In this document: positions 1-11,697 of the stretch, one piece after another
Position numbering within the stretch: the stretch's first letter is position 1
Layout: every line of letters begins with the position of its first letter
DNA from: Azolla caroliniana
Taxonomy: Eukaryota > Polypodiophyta
Direction of reading: 5' to 3'
DNA: 64,000 nucleotides
Assembly (NCBI GenBank): GCA_043228905.1
Contig: JBHGNT010000004.1
Coordinates: 3,038,001 to 3,102,000, forward strand
Translations under genes and position numbers: made by a program
The notes under the pieces: generated by a model
What the model was told of the DNA's origin: nothing
Seen by the model: only the letters and a program-made list of their open reading frames with translations
Database searches by the model: none

Positions 1-3000
1 ATGCTGAACTTGCCAATGTGAGGATTTATTTTTTGTACACTCTGTGATAATCACTTTAATTGTATGGATGATTTTCAGCATAATTTTATTTGATTTCTTT
101 TGCAATAGGCTGTGAAGCCAGGAGATACCATATTTGTTGGTCAATACTTGTTCACTGGGAGTGAAACAACTTCAGTCTGGCTTGAGGCTAGTTTTCTACC
201 TATATAACCTTGCAGGCTGTGCTTTCAATACTGTAAAAATTTCCTGAGTAGTTGTATTACATATCAAGAACGTAGGACTCTGTTAACTTTGATAACCCCA
301 TGCAGGTGAAGGAAATCCAAGATAAAGATATCATCTGCCATGTGAAAAATAGTGCAACTTTGGCGGGTCCACTTTTCACTGCTCATGCATCTCAAGTTCG
401 TATTGATCTTCCCACATTGACAGAAGTGGATAAGGAGGTATTGTTTAAACGAGATATTGTTGCTGTTGTAGCTATATTGTGTGGCATTGATTTCTCAGAG
501 TTTGACATTACATTTATGGCTATGATATTTATTTATGGAGAGTAGATTAATAAATATTTTGAAATTTAGTAATCAACGAATTCACTGAAGCAATATGTGC
601 TGATTGGAGAGTATCTTAATAAATATTTTGAAATTCATGTCAGGCAATTGCAACATGGGGAGTTCGAAATAGCATTGACTTTTTATCTTTGTCTTATACA
701 CGTCATGCTGAGGATGTCCGGGCGGTATGTCTGTAGTCCAAGGCATCTATTTGCCAAAATTGCTTTGGAAGCAGAGTGATTTGGCATCTGGCTTGTACTA
801 TTTCCTTGATGTTGATGTTATGTATGGTTGTTCAGGCACGGGCCCATCTTGCAAAGTTTGGGGACTTGAGTCAAACACAGATATTTGCAAAGATTGAGAA
901 TGTAGAGGTATGGTTTTTATTTGGAGCATAATATTAACTTATTCCCTGTTTGCAAAATCTGTGCTCAAACCAGATTCGAATCAGTGGCAGAAATGTGTTC
1001 TTACTGAATCTTGTTTATAGTTTTTAACCTTGAAGGTTTCTTATGCATGGCTATTCATTCGGAAATAACTTTGCAGGGGCTTAAACATTTTGATGAGATA
1101 CTCCAAGAAGCAGATGGAATCATCCTTTCTCGTGGAAATTTGGGGATTGATCTCCCACCAGAGAAGGTCAGTGAAGGCCTTATTATGGTACATATAAGTA
1201 TGAAATGCACGTCTAATATATACAGGTATGTGGTTTTCAGGTCTTTTTGTTTCAAAAGGCCGCTGTGCACAAATGCAACATGGCTGGAAAACCTGCTGTT
1301 GTCACACGTGTTGTTGATAGTATGACTGATACTCCTCGACCTACTCGTGCAGAAGCAACAGATGTAGCAAATGCGGTTTTGGATGGTACATAATTGGAAT
1401 TATTGCAACGTTGATTGGAAATTTTGTTCTTGCAGCATGTGTCTTCTTCCTAAGATAGATATAAGGTGCATATTCTTTAGTTTCCATGTTTTCGATGCTT
1501 CGAAATATATTGCTGTATTTTTGCTATCTATAGGTACGGATGCTATTCTTTTAGGAGCTGAGACACTTCGTGGTCTTTACCCTGTGGAAACTATCTCAAC
1601 AGTTGGGAAGATATGTGCTGAGGTGATAATTACTTTGCATTTTATATGTAACCTCGGGGTTTTGGATGGATATGCCAAATGATATAACCAACCAACATGT
1701 TGGTTGTTGTGTAGGCTGAGAAAGTTTACAATCAAGGTGTGTATTTCAAGAAAACAGTGAAGTATGTTGGTGAGCCAATGTCACATCTTGAATCAATTGC
1801 TTCATCTGCTGTAAGTTCATGATTCGTGGGAGAAATGTTTTACTGAAGAAAGCCTCAACATCCTGATTTGGCATTTTTGTTCAGGTTCGAGCTGCTGTGA
1901 AGGTGAAGGCATCTGTAATTGTGGTGTTTACATCATCTGGAAGAGCTGCTCGGTAGGTAGTTGAAGGCAATTATGAGATATAAAATCTGGATTTCTCATG
2001 GAGCGTCTTTATAGTAATGGTTCATATTGTAATACGGGATACTCTGGCTGAACTTGTAGTGTATAGTATGTTTTCTATTGACTAGCTATAGACTAGATAT
2101 TACTTTTGGGTTGGCATTGACTAGCAGCAGGCCTGAGTTGTAGATGAGAGAGACAGACTTTTCTAGGGTTAAGTAATGAGTTGACCCTATATTCTTTTGA
2201 AGTTAGTATTGTCAACATAAATGAATATTATGCTGAAATATTGTCTAGAAGAATTTACTTTCTTGCTGAAACCCATTTCCTACTCGCCTGTTATGTAGTT
2301 TGCAGTATCTTAATAAGAAAAAGTGTAGCCATTTGTGACACTAAATTACATTTTTTGATTGCATAAAACCAATTTATACATGAAGTCAAGGTCATTGAAA
2401 GTTTTTATGATATGACTTCAATTTATATGCTGAGTCTTGTTCATGATATGATGTCTATTTGTATGTGTTTATAATGTGTTTCTTCCTGATATAACCAGGT
2501 TGATAGCAAAATATAGGCCGACCATGCCTGTGCTATCTGTGGTCATTCCTAGGTTGACCACCAATCAACTGCGCTGGAGTTTCACTGGTGCATTTCAGGT
2601 GAGAGATTGATTTGAAACTCTTTTTTGAGTATCATGCATCGCTATGATCAGGTATTCTCTCATAATTTCTGCATGTTATGTGCAATTTTAAAATCCATTC
2701 TTTGAAGCTACAACTTGTAGTGAACCTTGGGCCAGGATTTGCCTGCACCCACCTGAAAGTTTGTACAGGTGATGACAAGTACTACATAAGAAATGATGTC
2801 TTCTTGCTCAGAATTATTTATGCACATTGAGGGCATCATGAGACTAATCCATTGTTCTACTGATTAGGTGTTTATTGTTTGTTTTTCTGATTTCTATTCT
2901 TTAATCTTAGTTGCGTTCTGAACCATGACTTTGGATCACATTATTTCAATGCCACTTGCATGTTTTGAGTTAAAGTTTATATCTTCCGTTTCTTGTCTCT

Positions 3001-6000
3001 TTATCTATTCAAACGTCAACTTTTCTCCCTCTCTCTCTCTCTCTACCTCAAGCAGGCACAAACACATATTGAGGGTCGTGCATTATATGCATTTGTTGCA
3101 CATAGTATTTAGTGACATTTTGTATTGGCAATGCAACGTGATGTGTTAACACACTTGCACCTTGCAGTTTGGAATTTTGCCGGAATATTTGATTTTTACA
3201 TCACTTTCTAGATTAAAAAACCTTCCATTTTGCTCACATGCACAGAAATTTTCCTGGCACCTGCAAAGTTCTCCGATTCAAGTTCTGCTCTTCCTCTTTG
3301 TCACATTGGATCTTTAAGTTCATTTAGCATTTGCTACCAAACTTTTCAGCCTTGCAATCTCTCAGGGCTTCAGCTCATTCTATTATCGTTGCAGAAACCT
3401 AAGAAAATTGCAATGCCAATAAATAAATAACTTAGGGTGTGGTGATAGTGAAAATGGGCATTGACCTGTTGCCTACAAGGGAACTGGTGCTTCTCATATC
3501 AGAGCTCATTTTGCCTTGACATTGGAAATTGAGATTTGGGACCATTCCATGTAGTAAACCTATTCTTGTTTAAGATAAAATGAGATATTGGCTTGCAACC
3601 TTACTTTGCTAATCACAAGTAGATATTGAATGCTCTTAGGGATGCTTGAACTTGATGATTTTGGTCAAGGTGTCCTTGAAGAGATATTACTAGCTCATCA
3701 TTGTTACTGGCTCTTTATAGTACTCGATCATTGAGCCAAACCTTTGCCGTCAAAGCTTGATGTTTTTTGGGTGAAAGGTATCCTTGAGTGAATCTATGGA
3801 ATGATGCATCATGCTTATGAAAGAATATTAGTCTCTTCACAGTACTCAATCGGTATGTAAAACCTATACTGGCAAAGCTTTGAAAATCACTCTCTCAATC
3901 TAAAATAGAGACAAATTGTAAGACCATGCAGCCATAAAGAATTTAGCATTCACTCTTGGATTGTACTCTCTTTACCCTTGAACATGGTACATAATATACC
4001 ATATATTGATAGATTGATTGTTATTTGATAATGATCATAATTAATCATTTATGGTCTTCTTATTCTACTCTAGAAATTTATGCAATAGGCATCAGGGATT
4101 TATGAAACATTCATGCAGTGGGAACTATGTTTTCACCCCTAGTGTATGATCATTTTTAACTTACATCCCTTGTCATAATAACAGGGAATGGCCAATTTAG
4201 TCTCCATCCCTCATCCTCGAAACACATCCCATGCTGCTATGGTCTTGGTATTACTACTATCACAAAAAATCTCCATCTAAAATTTCGATTGAAACTTATC
4301 CATATTTTGTGGCTGCTTAATTCTTTTTTTGAAAAAATCTACACACTTGAATTCTCACATCAGAGGATCTCCCTTTTAGATATTGTCCATAATCACTAAG
4401 GACAAATTGCCAACAAAGTGAACATGCAACTTGATTTTGATTGGAATACCTAAAGGGATGTTTGTTACCAAAGCTTGAGAAAAATTTGTTGCTCTTAGGA
4501 ATTCTCAAAAGAACTAGTGTTGTGTAAACACGTGCATGTGCCACTCAAGATGGTCCAAGGGGAACATGAACTAGGAAAGACATGATGTAGTTGGAGAGAA
4601 CTTGTAATGTGACTCTCGAAAACTCTCGTGTGTTGCTTACCCTTATGTGGGCTTGACCCCTTTGTAGAATCTCCACTTCATGTAATCCTTTTGTGGGTTG
4701 AGCTTGTGCAACCCCTTCATGGATTGCCTTTGTACAATCCCCTTTCGTGGAATGCCTTTGTGTAATCCCGCTTCGTGGAATGCCCTGGTGGGATGAAACA
4801 ATATTCGGAGGAAATTAGGGTTAATGGCAAGGAAAAGAATAGTTTGTCTTGAGTTTCGACGAGGCCCACCATTGATGAACGACTACAACACCCTTTGTTC
4901 ATGTAGGATCCACATACTCTCTTTTAATTTCCTTCTAAAACTTTTGATAACCACACTCACTCTGATTCAATCGAATAAAGTTACCCCCCCCAAACCAACT
5001 TGACATGAAGATAAAGTTTGAGAAAATGTTGCCTAATATTCAAATGTACAAGGGTGGATTTCTCCCATTCATGTGCCCACTAGGATTCAAACTCACGCCT
5101 TTCTTGAACAATTTATAGCCTTAACCATTTGGCTATTTACTTTTTGTTATTCTATTTTTTTTTCATATGCATACATATTTACACTATCTATGGTAGTTCC
5201 CTGTTCCCCTTTCTCTCCTTATTCTACCCTTAGACTTGTCACATCACAATGCTGCGTTAACGCACGTGCACTGTGTTACTCAAGCAAGATTGCAAGAGTC
5301 TAAACTATAGAAGACAAGATGTTGTGGAGGAACTTATAATGCGACCCTTGAAAACTTTCGTGTGTTGCTTACCCTGACGTCGTAGTGATGTGGTGGGTTA
5401 ACGGTAGAAAAAGAAGAAAAAGGGTAGAAAGGGACAACTATATAAATTGTAGAAATATAAGCATGAAAAAAAAAATATATAATGATGAAAAGTTAATTTG
5501 TTGAACACATGTGCACTGTGTTACTCAAGCAAGATTGCAAGAGCGTAAACTATAGAAGACAAGATGTTGTTGTGGAGGAACTTATAATGCGACTCTTGAA
5601 AACGCTCGTGTGTAGCTTACCCTTACGTCATAGTGATGTGGCGGGTTAAGGGTAGAAAGGGACAGCTATAGAAATTGTAAAAATATAAGCATGAAAAAGA
5701 AAAATATAATAATGAAAAGTTAATTTGTCGAAAAGGGTTTGTCTTTTTTTGGGGGGGGGTTAATCATTTTTGGGTGTTCATTATACTTTTTTGGATATGA
5801 TTAGTTTGGAAGTTTTTTTTTCTTGAGTTTAGAGAAGAGTTGCTTCTTCCTTCTCTTGGTAGGGTTTAGGGTTTAAGGTTTGAGTGGGAGATTGTAGTTG
5901 GGACACTTCGCCATTATTGTCTTCATCTTTATCTTCTTCCTCTGTTTTCTTTTTTTCTCCCCATTTTTTAGGGTTCTTTGAGTTGAGTAGAAGAGTACGT

Positions 6001-9000
6001 ATTGGGCCACTTCTTCTCAAACTTCATCTTTCTCTTGGGTTGGTTTGAGGGAACTTGATTCAATCGAAAGAGAGCGAGAGACGGTTAAAAGATGGTGTGC
6101 CAATCCCACATCAACAAAAGGCGTTGTACCCGTTGATCATAGGTGGGCCTCGTTGAAATTCTAGAGAACTATTCTTTTCCTTATTGTCAACCCTAATTTA
6201 ATCCTAATCTTGTTTCTTCACACCCTATATAAAGGGGGCTCCTCGTTGAACAGTAGTTATTGTCCTGAATCAAACATTTGATGTAATAGAAATTTGTTAG
6301 TCTTAATCTTTGAATCTTGTCGTGGAATTGTGTCGAGAGAGGGTGATTTGTGGCATCTGAGAGACTGCCCAAGGTGCCTGAATCCACAAGTGGGCCTCCA
6401 TGAGTGCCTCTTTGAATCCATGCTCGCATGTTCAATCCTTGAGCATACGATCAATCTAGGGGAGCCCATTTATTATACAAGGCCAATCTGCGAAGGGATT
6501 TTATGAAGAGATCACATGAAGGGGAACTGCATGAAGGCAATCCACAAATCAATAGACGATCTCAAACCATGAAAGGATTACACGAAGGGTCCCAAGCCCT
6601 CTTACGGGCAAAGCATTGCACAAGAATTTTCAGGAGTCATATTACAAGTTCTCTCCAACAACTAATTGTTAAACTGTCGTGAAAAGTAGTTTGGCAGTTC
6701 GGTTCGGCTCGGTTAAGTCTTGAGCTTGCTTAACTGGTTTGGAAAGTAGGAGAAAGAAAGAAAGAAAGAAAGAAATATTAACGTCTTTTAAGAGGCCAAA
6801 ATGGTCTATAAGACCAAATAAGAGATTACATCTTAAGTGTTTTCTCATCTTTGAGAACAAATCAAAATAAAGTAAATATTACACAGTAAATATAAAAGTA
6901 AATAAGATGAAAAGAAAAGAGACCAGAGAATCTGGTTTTTGGCACATGTGAGATTCTCAAGCTAGGTATATTGTAGCTTTTGTCTTTGAAAGATCTCTAT
7001 CATAAGTCGATCTAGAATGGAAATGTCTCCGAAGCGAGGGAAGCACCTACGATGGCGGGGGATAATGGCTTTTATCTGTCGATGACAAGGGTGTCGAGGT
7101 CGTGCTCCATGGGGCCGGGGCCTACGTGCACGGCAAATTGCCATTGCCTGATCAATTGTAACCCCTTTGTTATATCCTGGTCTCGATCCCATTTCTGTAT
7201 CCTGGGGTTGACTTCTAGCATTAGGAGTGATGGAGCTAAAGAAAGTTGTGATTGTTCTTTGTGGATGAGAAAGAAAGATATATTAACATCTTTTAAGAGG
7301 CCAAAATGGCCTATAAGACCAAACGAGAGATTACATCTTAAGTTTTGTCTCGTCTTTGAGAACAACAAATCAAAATAAAATAAATATTTCTAAGTAAATA
7401 TAAAATTAAATAAGATAAAAGGGGACTAAAGAATTTGGTTTTCGGCACATGTAAGATTCTGAAGTTAGATATATTATAACTTTTGTCTTTGAAAGATCTC
7501 TAGCATAGGTCGATCTAGAATGGCGAGGTCTCCAAAGCGAGGGAAACGCCTGCAATGGCGGGTTAAATAACAATGGTATCTCCCACTTATTTCATAAAAG
7601 ATGCTACAGTGGCAAACGTAGTGCTCTTCAGATTCCACTCCATGATGACACAATTTACGAATTCTCTCTTCTAGTGGTATTTGTGTATATTTGCCTACCT
7701 CAATTTGTAACTGATGTGATGAAGTTCGCAGCTGCCCTATGACACTGCGCAGTGCATAGGATAGGTGTATGTCCATACAAGGTAGCCTGATAATGAATCC
7801 ATCCTTCGATGTGTGTAAAAAAAGTGTCTTGTAGTGGGCCATCTTCGTACCCATTGATATTTTGGGGCCGATCCATGTTATATTGTTTTCCAAGTTAATG
7901 ATATCAGTTCGGATCACTTTATTCTTTTCCACTTTGGTCATGTTTAGATGGGGCCAGTCCAAGCTATATTGGAATGGGGGTAGTGCATTTATGCTTATGC
8001 CATGTGACTTGAACCATTGCTGCATTTCCAAATACCAACATTGAATGTCTCCATTGTCAGCCAGTTGTCTTGATGACATAAGTGCTTGGGTACCTTCTTT
8101 TAGGAAGCTCCAAAAGATGTTGGATACAAGTCACTTATCGGAACAATGCCTCAATGATTATAGGGGCTTTTCCCATCTCAACCCAGATTATATCAAGGAG
8201 CACTAATGCTTTGCCCCTTATCATGTGGGCAATTATTAACACTAAAGGTCTCTCCAAATCTTGCCAATGATTTGCCTAGTTAAGATTAGGGCCCCATGTT
8301 TCTACTCCATAGAGAAGAGTTGGTGTGACAAAATGTATCAAATAACCACAGCTTAGTTTGTGGCTCTTGGAGAAGATTATATCAAGGAGCACCAATGCTT
8401 TGCCCCTTATCATGTGGGCAATTATTAACACTAAAGGTCATGTAATGGCCAATCATGATTGTCCTATAGTTGCTTGGCATCTAGTAGGGAAACCTTCGCA
8501 CATGGCTCTATTAAAGATGTGTGACAGCAATGGGAACAAGATGTCATAGGCATAGATGAAGTGCTCACCAACCAATCCATCATGATCTTGGGCTGCTCCA
8601 AATTGTAACTGATCAATGGCATTTCTTACATTTTGTGGATCCCATTTGTTCCACGAGGCCAAACCATGAAGGGATAAAAAATGCGACGAGTAATGTTGAA
8701 CGATGGTATACAATGGTAGAACATATAGCATGTTTGTTTTATTTACAAACGGCTCAGAACATGTTAACATGCTCAATTGTGCCTCGAGATCCTAGAAAGT
8801 CGTTGACTAACCACACCATCCTGTTAGACAAACTGAGTTTGGTGAAAATCCAGATACAATCATGAACTATACTGCAGGGACCTCAGCTATAGCGCCATTC
8901 ATATCCAATACAATTGCATTACATGAAGTACACAATCCTTTACTAATTGGGAGTCTAAAATTGGCAGTCATCCACATGAAGTTACTGATAACATGTGAAC

Positions 9001-9685
9001 CTGGAATGTGTAGAAAAGACTTTCAACGACCAGTCAACGACCAGTCAACCTAGAGTCTTGTTATGATTGTGATACCAAAGGTGCATATTTCAAAAGTGCG
9101 GTTCTATACTTCAGATTTATTGGAAGAAGTTCTTGCTTTATATAGGTTTCATTATATGATCAGGCTTGCACTCCAATTTTGTTGCCAATACGTGGCAAAA
9201 TTGTAGAACTTATTGGAAGTTATATGGCCTGTCATGTTTCTTCACTCCTATATATTTCTTATGTCATTGATAAAACTTCTCTTAAAGTAGTGGTATTTAT
9301 TGTGTTGTGTTGTGTATACTGTGATCAATAACTTGAGATTATTAAAGTTAATGGATGAAATTTAAGTTAATGCATTTGTTTGGATTATTACAGGCTAGGC
9401 AGTGCTTGGTGATGAGAGGAATATTTCCAATGCTGGCAGACCCAAGGCATCCTGTAAGTAATATTTCAAATATATTTTGCAGATTCACATAAATACTAGA
9501 GTTCTTTTTAACAAGATTGTAATTTGCGACAGGCTGAAACAACGAATGCTACAAATGAATCTGTGCTGAAGGTTGCTTTAGATCATGGGAAGGCAGCAGG
9601 AGTTATCAAGCCCCATGATCGTATAGTTGTGTGTCAGAAAGTAGGAGATTCATCTGTTGTGAAGATCATTGAGCTTGAAGAGTGA
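1..9685 (+). CDS. Pyruvate kinase, cytosolic type, 3' part of gene (13 exons in window)
   Basis: Catalyses phosphoenolpyruvate + ADP to pyruvate + ATP, the last step of glycolysis, in the cytosol. Exons read from splice sites and frame: 1-17, 109-186, 306-437, 644-724, 836-907, 1077-1166, 1241-1385, 1534-1622, 1715-1810, 1885-1952, 2499-2598, 9394-9453, 9533-9685 (stop TGA 9683-9685). All phases join, giving 392 residues; the N-terminal part lies left of the window. Visible family motifs: [15 protein letters not shown], the catalytic-lysine segment [36 protein letters not shown] and LLGAETLRG, then the C-terminal regulatory domain ending KIIELEE. The second intron in the window (187-305) needs a GC donor (GAG/GCTAGT), because only that junction keeps the frame and family length. 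The 2599-9393 intron is 6.8 kb against tens to hundreds of bases for the others. Plant cytosolic PK is the clear match; the exact paralogue is unknown. Confidence 0.95.
4507..6670. repeat. Inverted LTR-like arms inside the pyruvate kinase intron
   Basis: The stretch about 4540-4910 reads, on the opposite strand, like about 6090-6670. Shared pieces include GTTGGAGAGAACTTGTAAT (4590 on +, reverse complement near 6660), GGTGGGCCTCGT and CTATTCTTTTCCTT. The right arm carries a TATA-like CTATATAAAG near 6225, which suggests both arms derive from LTRs of one family placed in opposite orientation. Arms are diverged and no clean target duplication was found. Confidence 0.5.
5263..5730. repeat. Tandem direct duplication, two units of about 240 and 225 bp
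   Basis: Unit 1 (5263-5505) and unit 2 (5506-5730) both start CAC(G/A)TGTGCACTG-like sequence, share ACTCAAGCAAGATTGCAAGA, a 'tgtgttgcttaccc'-like block and end near AGTTAATTTGT. A third, weaker relative of the central part lies at about 4590-4660. Differences are point changes and small indels. Confidence 0.75.
6775..7562. repeat. Direct repeat pair (6775-7060 and 7278-7562), LINE 3' ends
   Basis: The two 285-bp copies start ATATTAAC(G/A)TCTTTTAAG, share GAGGCCAAAATGG and TCTTTGAAAGATCTCTA, and end in a GCGGG tract. The second copy continues directly into the antisense LINE frame (stop at 7474), so these are probably the 3' ends of two copies of one LINE family. The left copy abuts an (AAAG)n tract (6751-6774), read as a (CTTT)n tail on the LINE strand. 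Confidence 0.65.
7474..8776 (-). mobile_element. Degenerate antisense LINE fragment (RT and C-terminal zinc region)
   Basis: Two minus-strand frames belong to a non-LTR retrotransposon. The 5' one (8776-8453) contains [16 protein letters not shown] and [10 protein letters not shown], the start of a LINE reverse transcriptase fingers region. The 3' one (8079-7474) contains the C-terminal zf-RVT-like pattern PLEERICKLC-type, here [11 protein letters not shown] followed by [11 protein letters not shown]. The catalytic palm between them is missing or scrambled (a 66-bp direct repeat sits at 8185/8374), so the copy is dead. It lies antisense in the pyruvate kinase intron. Confidence 0.75.
8185..8439. 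repeat. 66-bp direct repeat inside the LINE fragment
   Basis: Copies at 8185-8250 and 8374-8439 differ at one visible base (CACTAATG versus CACCAATG). They flank about 120 bp and probably mark a local duplication after the LINE degenerated. Confidence 0.8.
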
Positions 9686-11697
9686 GCCAAGTCTTGAGGT
9701 TTTGCAGATATTTTCAGAAATATGAATCTTAATAAGTTCTTTGAAGTTGAGAACAAGCATGAAATGGTCTGAATACAAATTTGTTCCCATGAATGTCAAA
9801 GGCAATGTGGCTTATTATTATGTGAAGCCATATTCCAAGGTATAAATATGGATTAGGCTGCCTTTTTATTTTTGCCAATAATGCCTATGAGGAGACTACA
9901 CGCTTTATCTTTTGAAATGGTGAAGTGGAGATGAGTAACTTCTTTGTGTATCAGCATCTTAATTTTAGAATGGATTAATTTCTCATGCAAATTTCTGCCT
10001 AATCAGGCTCTTCCACATTACTTTTAGCGTGTGTACGTTTTATTATTCAATCAGTCGAGTAAGTACAAAGGTATTTTAATTGAGGTTTGGAAGATTGGCA
10101 TAAATTGGTAGTATATATATTAGCAGATTGGATGGAGGATATGATGTTTTGTTCAAACAGTTATTAAGCTATCAATGTTGGGTTGGAGTTTCATGTCTAT
10201 TTTGTTAAAACAGTATTAAATGGATACATTTCTGTCTGTTTTAGTTTTATAAATACTTTTAATTGGTAAAGTACAGGTAGATCAGTTTCTACTGAATTAT
10301 GTCACCTTGTTTGCAGAACATAATGTTGAAATGACATACGACATACTTAAGGAACACGCCACTTCATTTTGAATGAGATATTGTTGCTCAACAGGGTAAA
10401 CCTAAATAGGTAGCCTAATTCCTGAGCTAACAATTGATAATGACGTTGCAATGACAAATTGGAAGTCAGAAGCATGATGGCCTCCACAAAAAGTTGTCTG
10501 AAATTCTACATGGATTTTGTAGCAAGCAAGGATGGGACGTTGATATTTGTCCATTCATTTGAACTCAAAGACAACTATATGTATGAGAGAAGTCTGGTAC
10601 GTGGAGCCTTGTCTCTCTGCTAACCTTGATCGTATATGTTTGTTTAAGCAGTCAGGAGTAATCAGACTCTGTGAGATTTTGGGTTAAATATTAGATTTAT
10701 GCTATCAAAACAGTAGATATTATTCCTATCTCATATATAGGTATTAGGGTAACAAAAAATTGTATTTTAACGATTTTTTCTAATACAGGTTATGCTTGTT
10801 TGTAAGGTTAACCTATGGCTGCATAGGTTAACCTTGATGTATTTTTTTTTCTTATACGATTTGCAGCAATGTACGTTAACCTATGGCTGCATAAACTCAA
10901 TGCTGAGAAACATACAGAAAATAGAGATTGACGATGCATGGAAGGGAGGTGGTAAGGCAGATGTAGTGAGAAGGATAGAAATAAAGAGCAGTGATTGCAA
11001 GCCTGTTGCAATACAAATCGAAGATATGTAATAAGAGGTGGAATCTTAAAAAATACGCCCTTTCTAGGATTATTCATTTTGTTAAACATTTTCAACTCTC
11101 AAGCAGAAATATTCTTAAATGAAACAAAATTCAATAGACGTGTATGATTTTCTCCTAAATCCCTACAAATTTTTTGATATTACAAAGCCATAGATCTAAT
11201 CAGAGCTCTATGATTTGTGATAGCCAAGAAACTGCAAGGGTTTTATTTATAAACATTTGGGTTGGTGCTTATCTAAAGAAATACTAAGTGATTTGAAAAG
11301 GATCTTGCCTTCCCAACAAAAACAAAATGTCCCCAAGATTGGGAAATGTCTGAAGCAAATGTCATAAGTAACTCGAAGCAAAAGAAGATGATTTGCACTG
11401 CATTGACGTTTTTAAGGTAATGCAGACAACTGTACTTCACGAGATTGATTTTAACCATTAAATTGGTGATCTCAGCCAGTAGGAAGAGAGGATTTACCCA
11501 AAACGACCATAAGTTTGTATTGATTCATAAGACCTCAGGCCAGCTGATGGGGCATTAGATTGAAGGCATCTGGATATTTGGTTGGATTCTTGGTACCATG
11601 ATTCATGATCAATTTCGTATTGCAGCAATTATCAAGATTTTAATTTCAAGAAAAAATCTGTTTTTAAGCCTTTGCTACAGCGAGCACACCTTTGATT
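9686..11697. other. Intergenic region between pyruvate kinase and a PPR gene
   Basis: AT-rich; holds the 3' untranslated regions of two convergent genes. Apart from the palindrome at 10804-10835 and its third partial copy at 10875-10893 I see no gene or mobile element. Short open frames here lack any recognisable family. Confidence 0.5.
10804..10835. repeat. Perfect 13-bp inverted repeat with 6-nt loop
   Basis: AAGGTTAACCTAT, loop GGCTGC, then ATAGGTTAACCTT. The inner block GTTAACCTATGGCTGCATA occurs again at 10875-10893. Could be a tiny foldback element or a recombination product; no function can be assigned. Confidence 0.7.

Larger units (their letters stand above)
2599..9393 (+). other. 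6.8-kb repeat-filled intron of pyruvate kinase
   Basis: The intron begins GT after ...GCATTTCAG and ends CAG before GCTAGGCAGTGC; both flanking exons are phase 0 and rejoin the conserved family sequence. Its content is AT-rich: a short CT tract near 3034-3052, inverted LTR-like arms (4.5-4.9 and 6.1-6.7 kb), a tandem duplication at 5263-5730, a 285-bp direct repeat at 6775/7278 and an antisense LINE fragment up to about 8780. I see no gene in 2600-4500 or 8780-9393. Confidence 0.85.

Noticed and set aside
1011-1325. Single-exon gene suggested by a 104-residue frame
   Set aside because: It is a pyruvate kinase exon plus flanking intron; splice sites and homology define the real exons.
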